The notes below the pieces were generated by a model. It made no database searches. It was given only the letters and a program-made list of their open reading frames with translations, and was not told the DNA's origin. Position numbers and translations under genes: made by a program. 64,000 nt of DNA from contig NZ_JBLZPK010000034.1 of assembly GCF_049199905.1 (NCBI RefSeq), forward strand, positions 136,048-200,047, read 5' to 3'. Below are positions 27,543 through 38,857 of the stretch, one piece after another. Positions within the stretch are counted from its first letter, which is position 1, and each line of letters starts with the position of its first letter. This stretch comes from Shinella sp032095155 (GTDB taxonomy: Bacteria > Pseudomonadota > Alphaproteobacteria > Rhizobiales > Rhizobiaceae).

Positions 27543-28394
27543 ATGCAGCCGAGCCGCGACATCGAGCGCCTGATCGAGATCATGGAGGCCCTGCGCCAGC
27601 CGGAAACCGGCTGCCCCTGGGACGTGGTCCAGACCTTCGAGACGATCAAGCCCTATACGATCGAGGAGGCCTATGAGGTCGCCGACGCGATCGAGCGCAA
27701 CGACATGGACGACCTCTGCGAGGAACTCGGAGACTTGCTTCTGCAGGTCGTGTTCCATGCAAGGATGGCGGAGGAGCGGGGCGACTTCGATTTCGGCAGC
27801 GTCGTTGAGGCGGTGACGCGCAAGATGATCCGTCGCCACCCGCATGTCTTCGCCCGTTCGGATGCGGATACGCCCGAGGCCGTGAAGCTGCAATGGGATG
27901 CGATCAAGCAGGCCGAAAAGCGCGAGCGCAAGGAGCGGCGTGCCAAACGCGGCCTGCCGGAGGATCCGCTGCGCGGCCATCTCGGCTCCGTGCAGCGCTC
28001 CTTCCCGGCCCTTGTCGAGGCGCTGAAACTTCAGGAGCGGGCAGCGAAGGTCGGTTTCGACTGGTCGGAGCCGGCGCCGATCCTCGACAAGATCGAGGAA
28101 GAAATCGGCGAGCTGCGCGAAGCCCTGCGCTACGATGATCCCAAGGCTGTCGCCGATGAACTTGGCGACCTCATCTTCGCACTGGTCAATATCGGTCGCC
28201 ATGTCGGCGCCGATCCGGAAATGGCGCTGCGCGGCACGAACACCAAGTTCCGCAACCGCTTCTCGCATATCGAGGACAGCCTCGCAGCCAATGGCGAAAG
28301 CCTGGAGGCGGCGACGCTGGAGCGCATGGAAGAGCTGTGGCAGGCTGCCAAGCAGATCGAGCGCAGTCTGGGTAACGCAACGTCAGCAGACTGA
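27543..28394 (+). CDS. mazG: Nucleoside triphosphate pyrophosphohydrolase MazG
   Basis: MazG hydrolyses (d)NTPs to monophosphates and pyrophosphate. The 283-residue protein has two MazG helical repeats. The first starts with CPWDVVQTFETIKPYTIEEAYE and has a metal-binding EELGDLLLQVVFHA; the second has EEEIGELREAL and DELGDLIFALVNIGRH. The spacing to the upstream deaminase gene (seven bases) suggests cotranscription in a nucleotide-sanitising pair (inference). It converges on hflX with seven bases between stops. Confidence 0.94.
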   Translation: MQPSRDIERLIEIMEALRQPETGCPWDVVQTFETIKPYTIEEAYEVADAIERNDMDDLCEELGDLLLQVVFHARMAEERGDFDFGSVVEAVTRKMIRRHPHVFARSDADTPEAVKLQWDAIKQAEKRERKERRAKRGLPEDPLRGHLGSVQRSFPALVEALKLQERAAKVGFDWSEPAPILDKIEEEIGELREALRYDDPKAVADELGDLIFALVNIGRHVGADPEMALRGTNTKFRNRFSHIEDSLAANGESLEAATLERMEELWQAAKQIERSLGNATSAD

Positions 28395-28404
28395 CGCCGC
28401 GTTA
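28373..28404. terminator. Hairpin between mazG and hflX
   Basis: TAACGC-AA-CGTCAG-CAGA-CTGACG-CC-GCGTTA forms a stem of twelve pairs with a two-by-two internal mismatch, spanning the stop codons of both convergent genes. There is no U-tract on either side, so its role as a bidirectional terminator is uncertain. Confidence 0.45.
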
Positions 28405-29721
28405 GCGCTCCCAATCCTCACGCGCCACCCTGCCACCGATGCCGAGGCGGCGATCGAGTTCGGCGGCTTCGGTTTCCGTCAGCCGCAGCTCCAGCCGCAC
28501 ATTGCCGTCTTCGAGGTCCTCGCGGGCGTCGACGATCGAGTGATCGTAGATCCACGGCAGCAATTGCAGCTGCATGACCGGCACAGTGATATCGCGATCG
28601 ACCAGCACACCGGAAAGACGCTGGTTGATTTCCGAGAGCAGCGCATCGACGCCCTCGCCCGAAATCGCGGAGACGGCGATCACGTTCGGCTGCGTCTCGG
28701 CCTTCTGCACCAGCGCGTCCCGCGCCTCTGGCTCCAGCCGGTCGATCTTGTTCCAGACTTCGAGGATGCGCTCCGCGCCGTCCTTCTCGTCGATGCCGAG
28801 ATCGGTCAAGATACGCAGCACATCGGACGACTGTGCGCCATTGTCCGGGTCGGACATGTCACGAACATGCAGGATCAAATCGGCTTCCAGCACCTCTTCC
28901 AGCGTCGCGCGGAAGGCGGCGACGAGGTGGGTCGGCAGATCCGAGATGAAGCCCACGGTGTCGGACAGGATGACGGTGCGGCCCTGCGGCAGCTTCATGC
29001 GGCGCAGCGTCGGGTCGAGCGTGGCGAAGAGCATGTCTTCGGCCAGCACACCGGCGCCGGTGATGCGGTTGAACAGCGTCGACTTGCCGGCATTGGTATA
29101 GCCGACGAGCGCCACGATCGGATGCGGCACCTTCTTGCGCTTGGAGCGGTGCAGCTGGCGGGTGCGGCGCACCTGCTCCAGCTCGCGCTCCAGCTTGACG
29201 ATCTTGTCCTGCAACAGGCGGCGGTCGGCTTCGATCTGCGTTTCACCGGGGCCGCCCATGAAGCCCGCACCACCGCGCTGGCGTTCAAGGTGGGTCCAGC
29301 TGCGCACGAGGCGGCCCTTCTGGTAATTCAGATGCGCAAGCTCGACCTGCAACGTGCCTTCCTTGGTGGAGGCGCGGCGGCCGAAGATTTCCAGAATGAG
29401 GCCCGTGCGGTCGATGACCTTGGCGTTCCACTCCTTCTCGAGATTGCGCTGCTGCACCGGCGTCAGCGGATGATCGACGATGACGAGGCCGGCATCGTGT
29501 TCATCGAGCGCGGCCTTGATCTCCTCTATCTTGCCGCTGCCGAGCAGCGTGCCGGGCTTCGGCTGGCTGACGGGCACAAGCATCGAGGCAACGATGGTGA
29601 GGTCGATGGCGCGCGCGAGACCGACAGCCTCCTCGAGGCGGGCCTCGTCGGAGCGCGTCACGACGGTCGGATCCGGCTTCGTGCGCCCCTTCAGGACGGG
29701 GGCGATGACGATAGCGCGCAT
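28402..29721 (-). CDS. hflX: Ribosome-associated GTPase HflX
   Basis: HflX is a translation-factor-type GTPase that acts on stalled or heat-damaged ribosomes. The 439-residue protein has the HflX N-terminal domain (DHPLTPVQQRNLEKEW), a coiled region (GPGETQIEADRRLL) and a G domain with G1 GYTNAGKST, G3 DTVGF and G4 NKID. The ATG at 29721 gives MRAIVIAPV. The frame is open further upstream up to the hfq stop codon, where only CTG/ATT could serve as starts, so an N-terminal extension cannot be excluded. It follows hfq, as in many Proteobacteria. Confidence 0.93.
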   Translation of the reverse strand: MRAIVIAPVLKGRTKPDPTVVTRSDEARLEEAVGLARAIDLTIVASMLVPVSQPKPGTLLGSGKIEEIKAALDEHDAGLVIVDHPLTPVQQRNLEKEWNAKVIDRTGLILEIFGRRASTKEGTLQVELAHLNYQKGRLVRSWTHLERQRGGAGFMGGPGETQIEADRRLLQDKIVKLERELEQVRRTRQLHRSKRKKVPHPIVALVGYTNAGKSTLFNRITGAGVLAEDMLFATLDPTLRRMKLPQGRTVILSDTVGFISDLPTHLVAAFRATLEEVLEADLILHVRDMSDPDNGAQSSDVLRILTDLGIDEKDGAERILEVWNKIDRLEPEARDALVQKAETQPNVIAVSAISGEGVDALLSEINQRLSGVLVDRDITVPVMQLQLLPWIYDHSIVDAREDLEDGNVRLELRLTETEAAELDRRLGIGGRVAREDWER

Positions 29722-29798
29722 GTCGTCCCGGCGTTTTTCGACGTCCGGGACGATGGAATCCTTGGATGAATCAGATTTTTTAATGGTCTTGGGTCCTG

Positions 29799-30041
29799 TC
29801 AGGAGCCGCTTTCCTCGGTCTCGAACATCTGCAGCGGCTGGCCGGGCATGATGGTCGAGATCGCGTGCTTGTACACGAGCTGCGAGTGACCGTCGCGACG
29901 GAGCAGCACGCAGAAATTGTCGAAGGAGGTGACAACCCCGGTCAGCTTGACCCCGTTGATGAGAAAGATCGTAAGAGAAATCTTTTGCTTGCGAACGGTA
30001 TTAAGAAAAAGATCCTGCAGGTTCTGAGAACGTTCCGCCAT
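29799..30041 (-). CDS. hfq: RNA chaperone Hfq
   Basis: Hfq is a hexameric Sm-like protein that pairs small RNAs with mRNAs. The 80-residue product shows the Sm1 region (NLQDLFLNTVRKQKISLTIF, then NGVKLTGVV) and the Sm2 motif YKHAIST that builds the poly-U site. The length is typical for rhizobia. It lies upstream of hflX and about 100 bases downstream of the aminotransferase gene. Confidence 0.97.
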   Translation of the reverse strand: MAERSQNLQDLFLNTVRKQKISLTIFLINGVKLTGVVTSFDNFCVLLRRDGHSQLVYKHAISTIMPGQPLQMFETEESGS

Positions 30042-30140
30042 CGCGCCGCTTCTTTCTGATTGCCGGCCCTTGAGACCGGTTGAATGAAATAAATTGCCCC
30101 CAGGCCCGACAGCAAATGTGTCGGACCGTCGATTTTGGTA

Positions 30141-31004
30141 TCAAATCACAGTCTTCTCCGCAACGGCGAAAAAAGCATCCCTGATTTTCTGCGCCGTCAT
30201 GCCGGGATGGCCGTTGGCGATGCTGTGTCCGTCGATGGAGACAACCGGCAGACAGATGGTCGTGGCCCCGGTGATGAAAACCTCGCGCGCTTCGAGCATT
30301 TCCGTCACCGAAAAGCGCCGTTCCTCAACCGCAATCCCAAGTTTTTCCGCCACATCCATCACGGTGGTGCGGGTGATGCCCTTGAGGATCGCGTGGTCGG
30401 CCGGGCGCGTCACCAGCACTCCGGCCTTGTCGACGATCCACAGGTTCGTTGCGCCGCCCTCGGTGACGTTGCCGTCCTGATCGACGAAAATCGCCTCCTG
30501 CGCGGCCGCCTCCTTCGCCTGCTGGCGGGCCAGCACGTTCGGCAGCAGGCCGACGGTCTTGATATCCACCCTGCCCCAGCGATCGTCCGGCACGGTCATC
30601 GCCTTGATGCCGGCAGCGTATTTCGCCGCATTGATCGCCGGGTTTAGGCTTTTCGCCGTGACGATGAGCGACGCCCGCACCTCGGGCGACGGAAACACAT
30701 GATCGCGCCGGGCGACGCCGCGCGAGATCTGGAGATAGACCATGCCGTTGACGACGCGGTTGCGGCGCAAGACCTCGCGCATGATCCCAACGAGGGCCGC
30801 GCGGCTCATCGGCGGACGGATGCGGATTTCGCCAAGCGAACGATCGAGCCGGTCGAGATGGCGCGTCAGGTCGACGATGAACCCCTTCTGCACTTGGCAG
30901 ACTTCATAGACCGCATCGCCGAAGACCAGGCCCCGATCCTCAATGGAGACCGCAGCATCGGCATGGCGGACATAGCGGCCGTTGACATAGGCAAAGCGCG
31001 GCAT
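30141..31004 (-). CDS. D-amino acid aminotransferase (class IV, PLP)
   Basis: This 287-residue fold-type IV aminotransferase begins MPRFAYVNGRYVRHADAAVS. It has the PLP lysine in DIKTVGLLPNVLA (Lys149) and the phosphate-binding TEGGATNLWI and GITRTTVMD. It probably interconverts D-Ala and D-Glu with their keto acids for cell wall supply. Branched-chain aminotransferase or aminodeoxychorismate lyase are related alternatives, but the short N-terminus favours the D-amino acid branch. An AGGAT site supports the ATG at 31004, seven bases after the trkA stop. Confidence 0.88.
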   Translation of the reverse strand: MPRFAYVNGRYVRHADAAVSIEDRGLVFGDAVYEVCQVQKGFIVDLTRHLDRLDRSLGEIRIRPPMSRAALVGIMREVLRRNRVVNGMVYLQISRGVARRDHVFPSPEVRASLIVTAKSLNPAINAAKYAAGIKAMTVPDDRWGRVDIKTVGLLPNVLARQQAKEAAAQEAIFVDQDGNVTEGGATNLWIVDKAGVLVTRPADHAILKGITRTTVMDVAEKLGIAVEERRFSVTEMLEAREVFITGATTICLPVVSIDGHSIANGHPGMTAQKIRDAFFAVAEKTVI

Positions 31005-31011
31005 AGGGATC

Positions 31012-32388
31012 CTAAAAATATTGGATGCTGACGCGGAACAGCTGTTCGACATGGCGCACGGCAGCGGCTGCCGCAAAGAGCACCACCCGGTCCTTCGCCT
31101 TGATCTTGGTGTTTCCATCAGGCCGGATCACCGTCTTGTCGCGATAGATGGCACCGATGCGGATACCGGGCGGCAGTTCGATATCGCGCAGCGGCTTGCC
31201 GACGAGTGGCGATGTTTCCAGCGCCTCGGCCTCGATCACTTCCGCAGAGCCCTTCTGCACCGCATAGACGGAGCGGATACGGCCCTTGCGGACGTGCTGG
31301 AGGATGCCTGAGATCGTCACGGCGCGCGGATTGATGCTCGCATCGATGCCGAGCGTCTTGGTGAAATCCTGATAGCTGGGATCGTTGATCAGAACGAGGT
31401 TCTGCTTGCAGCCGAGGCGCTTGGCCATGACGCTGCCGAGAATGTTGATCTGGTCGTTGTTGGTGAGCGCGACGACAAGGTCGGCATCCTGGATATCCGC
31501 CTGCAACAGCATCTTCTGATCGAGCGCCGAGCCATGCAGAACCACGGTGTTGCGCAGCTTGTCGGCAACAAGAACCGCCCGCTCGCGATCGCTCTCGATG
31601 ATCTTCAACCGCGTCTTCGGCTGGTAGTCCTCGATGGCCTTGGCGACGAAATAGCCGATATTGCCACCACCGGCGATGACGATGCGTGCCGCCTCCTGCT
31701 CTTCATGGCCGAAGAGCGCGAGCGTGCGCCGCACATGCCCCTTGTCGCAGACCACATAGGCGAGATCACCGGAATGCAGCTGGTCGGAGGAATTCGGCAC
31801 GGTCAGCTTGCCGTTGGAAAAGATGCCGGTGACGGTCGCATTGAGGTCCGGGAAGAGTTCGCTGAGCTGCTTCAGCGGCGTCTCGACGACAGGGCAATCC
31901 TCCATACACTCGATCGCCACCATGACGATGCGGTCGTCCGCAAAGCGCACGACATCGGTCGCACCGGGGAAAGAGATGCGCCGCAGCACCATCTTGCCGA
32001 CCTCCACCTCCGGCGAGATGGTGACGTCGATGGGCATGTTTTCGCGCGAGAACAGGTCGGAATATTCCGGGGCCAGATAGCTCTGCGCGCGGATGCGGGC
32101 GATCTTGGTCGGCACGTTGAACAGCGAATGGGCGACCTGGCAGGCGACCATGTTGATCTCGTCGAACAGGGTCACGGCGATCAGCATGTCCGCCTGGTCG
32201 GCGCCCGCCTTGGCCAGCACCTCCGGATGCGCGCCATGGCCGATGACGCCGCTGACATCGAGCGTCTCGGTGATGGCCGAGATCAGCGATGGCTGCGTGT
32301 CGATGACGGATACGTCGTTGCCCTCTTCCGAGAGCCGCTCGGCAATACCGTAGCCGACGCGTCCGGCGCCGCAGATGATGACCTTCAT
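31012..32388 (-). CDS. trkA: Trk system potassium uptake protein TrkA
   Basis: TrkA is the NAD-binding cytoplasmic gating subunit of Trk/Ktr potassium channels. The 458-residue protein has two RCK units: MKVIICGAGRVGYGIAERLS with an acidic strand end (VIDTQ) at the N-terminus, and IVIAGGGNIGYFVAKAIE in the middle. Each is followed by a TrkA-C domain (for example GIRIGAIYRDKTVIRPDG). The membrane subunit is not in the window. It lies between ntrX (29 bases upstream) and the aminotransferase gene. Confidence 0.95.
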   Translation of the reverse strand: MKVIICGAGRVGYGIAERLSEEGNDVSVIDTQPSLISAITETLDVSGVIGHGAHPEVLAKAGADQADMLIAVTLFDEINMVACQVAHSLFNVPTKIARIRAQSYLAPEYSDLFSRENMPIDVTISPEVEVGKMVLRRISFPGATDVVRFADDRIVMVAIECMEDCPVVETPLKQLSELFPDLNATVTGIFSNGKLTVPNSSDQLHSGDLAYVVCDKGHVRRTLALFGHEEQEAARIVIAGGGNIGYFVAKAIEDYQPKTRLKIIESDRERAVLVADKLRNTVVLHGSALDQKMLLQADIQDADLVVALTNNDQINILGSVMAKRLGCKQNLVLINDPSYQDFTKTLGIDASINPRAVTISGILQHVRKGRIRSVYAVQKGSAEVIEAEALETSPLVGKPLRDIELPPGIRIGAIYRDKTVIRPDGNTKIKAKDRVVLFAAAAAVRHVEQLFRVSIQYF

Positions 32389-32417
32389 GCCCTAGAATCC
32401 CTCAATCCCCGGGCGCC

Positions 32418-33782
32418 TTATACGCCAAGCGACTTCAGTTTGCGATGGAGCGCGGAGCGTTCCATACCGACGAATTCGGCCGTGCGGGAAATGTTGCCGC
32501 CGAAGCGATTGATCTGCGCGATCAGATAGTCACGCTCGAACATTTCACGTGCTTCACGCAGCGGCAGCGTCATGATGTGCTGGTCGCCCTGCGTGGAGAT
32601 CTTCGGCAGCATGTCGCCCACTTCGGTCGGCAGCATGTCGGCGGTGATCGGCGTATCCGGACCGTCGCTGCGGGCGAGAATCATCAGGCGTTCGATATTG
32701 TTGCGCAGCTGGCGGATGTTGCCCGGCCAGTCGTGCGCCTGCAGAACGGCCAAGGCATCGTCGCCGATCTTGCGGGCGCGGATGCCCGCCTGCTCGCTGA
32801 CCTGGCGCATGAACATGTCGACCAGGAAGGGGATGTCCTCGCGCCGCTCGGCCAGCGGCGGCACGCGCACCGGCACCACAGCGAGGCGATGGTAGAGGTC
32901 TTCTCGGAACCCGCCCTCGGCGATCAGGCTCTCGAGATTGTAGGCAGTGGAGGAGATGATGCGCACATCCACCCTCACCCGCTTGGAGCCGCCGACACGC
33001 TCGAACTGCTGGTCGACCAGCACGCGCAGAATCTTGTTCTGCGTCTCGCGCGGCATTTCGCCGATCTCGTCGAGATAGAGGATGCCACCATGGGCCTCTT
33101 CCAGCGCGCCGGTACGGCGCGGCTGTCCGGGCGTGCCCTCCGTGCCGAACAGCGCGACTTCCATGCGCTCGGGCGTGATCGCCGCGGCATTCAGCACGAC
33201 GAAGGGACCGCTCGCCCGCGTCGATTTCCGGTGGATCATACGCGCCACCAGTTCCTTGCCGGAGCCGGAGGGGCCGAGGATCATGATGCGGCTGTTGGTC
33301 GGCGAGACCTTGTCGATATTCTGGCGCAGCTGCGAGACTGCGACGGAGGTGCCGATCAGCTCGGCCGGATCGCCCGACCGTTTCTTCAGCTCGGTCACCT
33401 CGCGGCGCAGCTTGGAATTTTCCAGCGCCCGCTCAGCGATGAGGATCAGCCGGTCGGCCTTGAAGGGTTTCTCGATGAAATCGTAGGCGCCGCGGCGGAT
33501 CGCCGAAACGGCCGTCTCGATATTGCCGTGGCCGGAAATCATCACCACTGGGAGGTCCGGATAGCGGCTCTTGATCTCGTCAAGCAGCGCCAGCCCGTCG
33601 AGCTTGCTGCCCTGCATCCAGATGTCAAGGAAGACGAGGCGCGGTACGCGGTCGCTGATCGCCGCGAGCGCGCTGTCGCTGTCGAAGGCGGTGCGTGTCT
33701 CGTGCCCTTCGTCCGACAGGATGCCGGAGACGATCTCGCGGATGTCCTCTTCGTCGTCAACGACCAGAATATCAGACGCCAT
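32418..33782 (-). CDS. ntrX: Nitrogen assimilation response regulator NtrX (atypical, no GAFTGA)
   Basis: The 454-residue regulator has a receiver domain (phospho-acceptor Asp53 in FLDIW), an AAA+ domain (Walker A GPSGSGKE, Walker B GGILYLDEIGEM) and a Fis-type HTH (GNISRTAEFVGMERSALHRKL). Where sigma-54 activators carry GAFTGA there is only FGTEGTPGQPRRTGALEEA (about 212-229). The sigma-54 contact loop is thus missing, and it may act at other promoters. It overlaps ntrY by 11 bases. Confidence 0.95.
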   Translation of the reverse strand: MASDILVVDDEEDIREIVSGILSDEGHETRTAFDSDSALAAISDRVPRLVFLDIWMQGSKLDGLALLDEIKSRYPDLPVVMISGHGNIETAVSAIRRGAYDFIEKPFKADRLILIAERALENSKLRREVTELKKRSGDPAELIGTSVAVSQLRQNIDKVSPTNSRIMILGPSGSGKELVARMIHRKSTRASGPFVVLNAAAITPERMEVALFGTEGTPGQPRRTGALEEAHGGILYLDEIGEMPRETQNKILRVLVDQQFERVGGSKRVRVDVRIISSTAYNLESLIAEGGFREDLYHRLAVVPVRVPPLAERREDIPFLVDMFMRQVSEQAGIRARKIGDDALAVLQAHDWPGNIRQLRNNIERLMILARSDGPDTPITADMLPTEVGDMLPKISTQGDQHIMTLPLREAREMFERDYLIAQINRFGGNISRTAEFVGMERSALHRKLKSLGV

Positions 33783-36147
33783 GGTTCATTTCCTTGCTCT
33801 TATTCTTGTCCGCCTCGACGGCCGAAGTTTCTTCATAGGGCAGGATCACGCGAATCATCGCCCCCTGGCCGTGGTCGAAGTCCTGGGGGGCATCGTGCAG
33901 TTCCAGCTGCCCGCCATGGTCCTCGATGATCTTCTTCACGATGGCGAGACCGAGGCCCGTGCCCTTCTCGCGCATCGTCATGTAGGGTTCGAGAATGCGA
34001 TGTCTATTCTCGGTCGGCAGGCCCTTGCCGTTGTCGACGACGTCGACGACGAACCGCCGTCCCGCGTCGTCGGCCTCGGCGCGCACGAGGATCTTGTGCT
34101 CGCCGCGATCGGCATCCGGCGGCAGCGCCTCGATCGCCTCCACCGCATTCTTGATGAGATTGCCGAAGGCCTGGCCGAGCATGCGCGCGTCGAACAGCCC
34201 CGTCAGCGGCACCTCGCCGAGATCCTTCAAGAAGGCGACGTGGTTGTTGCCCATCTCGCGCAGGAAAACGGCATCCTTCAGGATATTGCGCAGGTCAGAG
34301 CGCTCCTTGGTGGGCTTGGGCATACGTGCGAAGGAGGAGAACTCGTCCACCATGCGACCGATATCCTCGACCTGCCGCACGATCGTATCCGTACACTGGT
34401 CGAAGACCGCGCGGTCCTCCTGGTCGATCTGCTTGCCGTAGCGGCGGCGGATACGCTCGGCCGAAAGCTGGATCGGGGTCAGCGGGTTCTTGATCTCATG
34501 CGCGATGCGGCGGGCCACATCCGCCCAGGCGGTCGAGCGCTGAGCGATGACGAGATCGGTGATGTCGTCCACGCTGATGACGAAGGATTCCTGCGCGTCG
34601 CTCGCTTCCTCGCGGATCACCTGCACATTCAGCGTCCGCTCCTTTCCGCCATGCATGATATTGATCTGCTTGCGGAATTCGTTGCGGTGGCGGGCAGAAC
34701 CCTCGGCAAGCACGGCGGCAATCTCCGGCGTGACGCCGACCAGCGGTTCGCCGATGAGGTCGACCGCATTGCGGCCGAGCAGGATTTCGGCGGAAAGATT
34801 GACGATGGTGATACGCCCGTCCCCCTCGACGCCGATCACGGCCGCGGTCACACCCGACAGCACCGCCTCGATGAAGCGGCGGCGATGGTCCATCTCGTCC
34901 TTGGCATCGAGAATCTCGCCCTGTTGGGTGCGGATTTCGGCGATCATCTTGTTGAACGTGCGCGAGAGATTGCCCACGTCGCCATCGGCCACGCGCACCG
35001 GCACGGTCACGTCGAGATTGCCCGAGGCAACGCTGTCGGCAGCGCCGATCAACTGGCGGATCGGACGGACGATGCGGTCGGCAACGGCAATGGCGGTCCA
35101 GATCGCAGCAAGCAGCACGATGAGCGCGAAGCCGAGATAGAGCACGCCGAAGGCGATCTGCAGCGTCGTGCGGCCGGCTTCCAGCGCGCGATATTCCGCC
35201 GTGTTCTCCTCCATCAGCCGCATGGAGCGCATGACTTCGGGATCGACTGTGCGGATCGTGTAGAGGAAGGCGTCCGGGATGTTGTCGAGCTTGATGATGG
35301 CGCCGACGAGATTGGTCTGGCCCGGCGGAATAAGCGTCGGCTGGCCGGCGGCGGACGCGCGCAGCGCATCTTCCGGCGCCGGCGGCAGCCGGTTTTCCGT
35401 CGGGATATTGGCCTGGAGAATGACGGAACCGTCGGCGCGCAGCAGGGAGGCGCCGAGCATACCGCGTCCCCGCGCCTGCCGCGTCATCAGTTCGGTAAAG
35501 CCGGTGCGGTCGAGGCTGTAGAGCTGGCGGTTGCGGTCGAGATCGTTCGCCATCGAGGCGGTCTGGCCCTGCAGGTAGCTGGCGTTTTCCAACATATAGG
35601 CCTGCGCAACGTTCAGCGAGGAGCTGACGATCGACTGCGTGCGGATGGAAAACCACCTGTCGAGGCCGACATCGAGCGTGATCGACGCGAAAATCGCCAC
35701 AAGCACGGCCGGCGTGATCGCGACGATCGAAAACAGCGCCACGATGCGCACATGGAGCCGCGCGGCGGCACGGCCACGGCTGCGGGCACGCAGCAGCCGG
35801 ACGATTTCCCGCCCGATCAGGAACATCAGGCCGACGATGAAGATGGCGTTGATCGCCGCCGAGGCGATGACGACATTGGCGACCGGCTTGATCGGCGTCA
35901 GGCCAAGCAGGATGAACAGTGACAGCGTGGCGGCGACGAGCGCACCACCGGCCAGCACGAGACCCGGCAGAGCGAAGGAGGCACGCCGGTCCGCCGACAC
36001 CTTACCCTCACCGCCGCCCGCAAGCAGGTCCAACCGCTCGTCCATCTGCTGCATCGCTTCCCCGGCCGAACGCCTCGAAAGGCGCCGGCGTTCTTCTCTT
36101 GTTTTCGGGATGGCGCCGACCGCATGGAGGATCGGTCGCAGTCGCAC
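33772..36147 (-). CDS. ntrY: Nitrogen regulation sensor histidine kinase NtrY
   Basis: NtrY is the membrane sensor paired with NtrX, linked to nitrogen and redox/oxygen responses in alphaproteobacteria. The 791-residue protein has N-terminal membrane helices around a periplasmic segment, a HAMP region (VADRIVRPIRQLIGAADSVA), a PAS domain, a phospho-acceptor site RIAHEIKNPLTPIQLSAERI and an ATPase domain (NLIKNAVEAIE, GTGLGLAIVKKI). The start at 36147 is the longest; an ATG beginning MQQMDERLDLL is an alternative. It is separated from ntrC by 104 bases and probably has its own promoter there. Confidence 0.94.
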   Translation of the reverse strand: MRLRPILHAVGAIPKTREERRRLSRRSAGEAMQQMDERLDLLAGGGEGKVSADRRASFALPGLVLAGGALVAATLSLFILLGLTPIKPVANVVIASAAINAIFIVGLMFLIGREIVRLLRARSRGRAAARLHVRIVALFSIVAITPAVLVAIFASITLDVGLDRWFSIRTQSIVSSSLNVAQAYMLENASYLQGQTASMANDLDRNRQLYSLDRTGFTELMTRQARGRGMLGASLLRADGSVILQANIPTENRLPPAPEDALRASAAGQPTLIPPGQTNLVGAIIKLDNIPDAFLYTIRTVDPEVMRSMRLMEENTAEYRALEAGRTTLQIAFGVLYLGFALIVLLAAIWTAIAVADRIVRPIRQLIGAADSVASGNLDVTVPVRVADGDVGNLSRTFNKMIAEIRTQQGEILDAKDEMDHRRRFIEAVLSGVTAAVIGVEGDGRITIVNLSAEILLGRNAVDLIGEPLVGVTPEIAAVLAEGSARHRNEFRKQINIMHGGKERTLNVQVIREEASDAQESFVISVDDITDLVIAQRSTAWADVARRIAHEIKNPLTPIQLSAERIRRRYGKQIDQEDRAVFDQCTDTIVRQVEDIGRMVDEFSSFARMPKPTKERSDLRNILKDAVFLREMGNNHVAFLKDLGEVPLTGLFDARMLGQAFGNLIKNAVEAIEALPPDADRGEHKILVRAEADDAGRRFVVDVVDNGKGLPTENRHRILEPYMTMREKGTGLGLAIVKKIIEDHGGQLELHDAPQDFDHGQGAMIRVILPYEETSAVEADKNKSKEMNHGV

Positions 36148-36251
36148 CCGAAACCTTGACGTTCAGGCACGCGGACCCATTCGGCCGCAAACCCCTCTGT
36201 TACCCTCAAGCAACAGATTGTGGCCAAAATGCAACGCCTCTTGCCGTTAAG

Positions 36252-37705
<1,454 letters not shown>

Positions 37706-37706
<1 letters not shown>

Positions 37707-38857
37707 CAGATATGTCCTTTGGTCTTGGGAAAGTCGTCGTCTTCACTGACGCCGCGGGAGGCCGGCATCAGCACGCGGAAGGTGGTTCGCGAACCCTGGC
37801 TGTCGCATTCGACAATGCCGCCATGGCCGCCGATGATTTTCGCCACCAGCGCAAGGCCGAGGCCGGAGCCGTTGGTCTTGGTGGTAATGAAGGGATCGAA
37901 GAGATGCGGCACCAGGTCCGAAGGCACGCCGGGGCCGTTGTCATGCACGCAGAATTCCAGCGGCAGCGAGATTTTCTCCCGCGTGCCGGCGACGGAAAGC
38001 CGGATGCCGGGCCGGTAGGCCGTCGTCAGCTGGATTTCGCCCTCCGGCCGGTCGCCGATCGCCTCCGCGGCATTCTTGATGAGGTTGAGGAAGACTTGAA
38101 CCAGCTGGTCCCGGTTGGCAAAGACCGGCGGCAGCGACGGGTCGTAGAGTTCCGTGATCTTGATGTTGCGGCCGAAGCCGGCTTTCGCTACCGCCTTCAC
38201 ATGGTCGAGCACGGCGTGGATGTTGAGCGGCACGCGATCGACCGGGCGCTCGTCGGAAAACACCTCCATGCGATCGACCAGCGAGACGATGCGGTCGGTC
38301 TCGTCGCATATCAGCCGCGTCAGCGCCCGATCCTCGTCGAGCACGGAGGTTTCGAGAAGCTGGGCCGCGCCGCGAATGCCGGACAAGGGGTTCTTGATCT
38401 CATGCGCTAGCATCGAGGCAAGGCCGGTGACGGAGCGGGCAGCCCCGCGATGTGTCAGCTGCCGGTCGATCTTGTCGGCCATCGAGCGTTCCTGGATGAC
38501 GACCACGACGGAGCCGGCCGGTTCGGTCGTCACGGGCGCGACATAGAGATCGGCGAGCTTGTCTGCGCCGAGACGCGGCGACGACAGGTCCACCCGGTAC
38601 TCGCTGACCGGCGCCTTGCGCTCGCGCACCTGATCAATCAGCGTCAGAAGCGGGCTTCCGAAGGGAATGAGGCTCGAAACCTTGTGTTTCGCCAGATGGT
38701 TGGCGCTCGCACCGAAGAAGGACTCCGCCTCCCAGTTGGCGAAGGCGACATGGCCGTCGATATCGACGAGAATGACCGGGTTCTGGATGGAATTGAGCAC
38801 GGCAAGCGCCAGCTCCGGCGCCTTGGCGGCGTTCTGCTGTGGGGCCTTGTCCGTCAT
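37706..38857 (-). CDS. ntrB: Nitrogen regulation sensor histidine kinase NtrB
   Basis: NtrB is the soluble kinase/phosphatase for NtrC, controlled by PII protein. The 383-residue protein has an N-terminal PAS domain (AVLNSIQNPVILVDIDG), a dimerisation/phospho-acceptor helix MLAHEIKNPLSGIRGAAQLL and an ATPase domain (NLIKNAAEAIGDR, NGSGLGLALVAKI). No membrane segment is present. It overlaps dusB by four bases (ATGA) and ntrC by one, so dusB-ntrB-ntrC is a coupled operon as in other alphaproteobacteria. Confidence 0.96.

Noticed and set aside
33571..35922. Plus-strand open frame of 783 codons opposite ntrY
   Set aside because: Antisense shadow of ntrY; the sensor kinase motifs are on the other strand.
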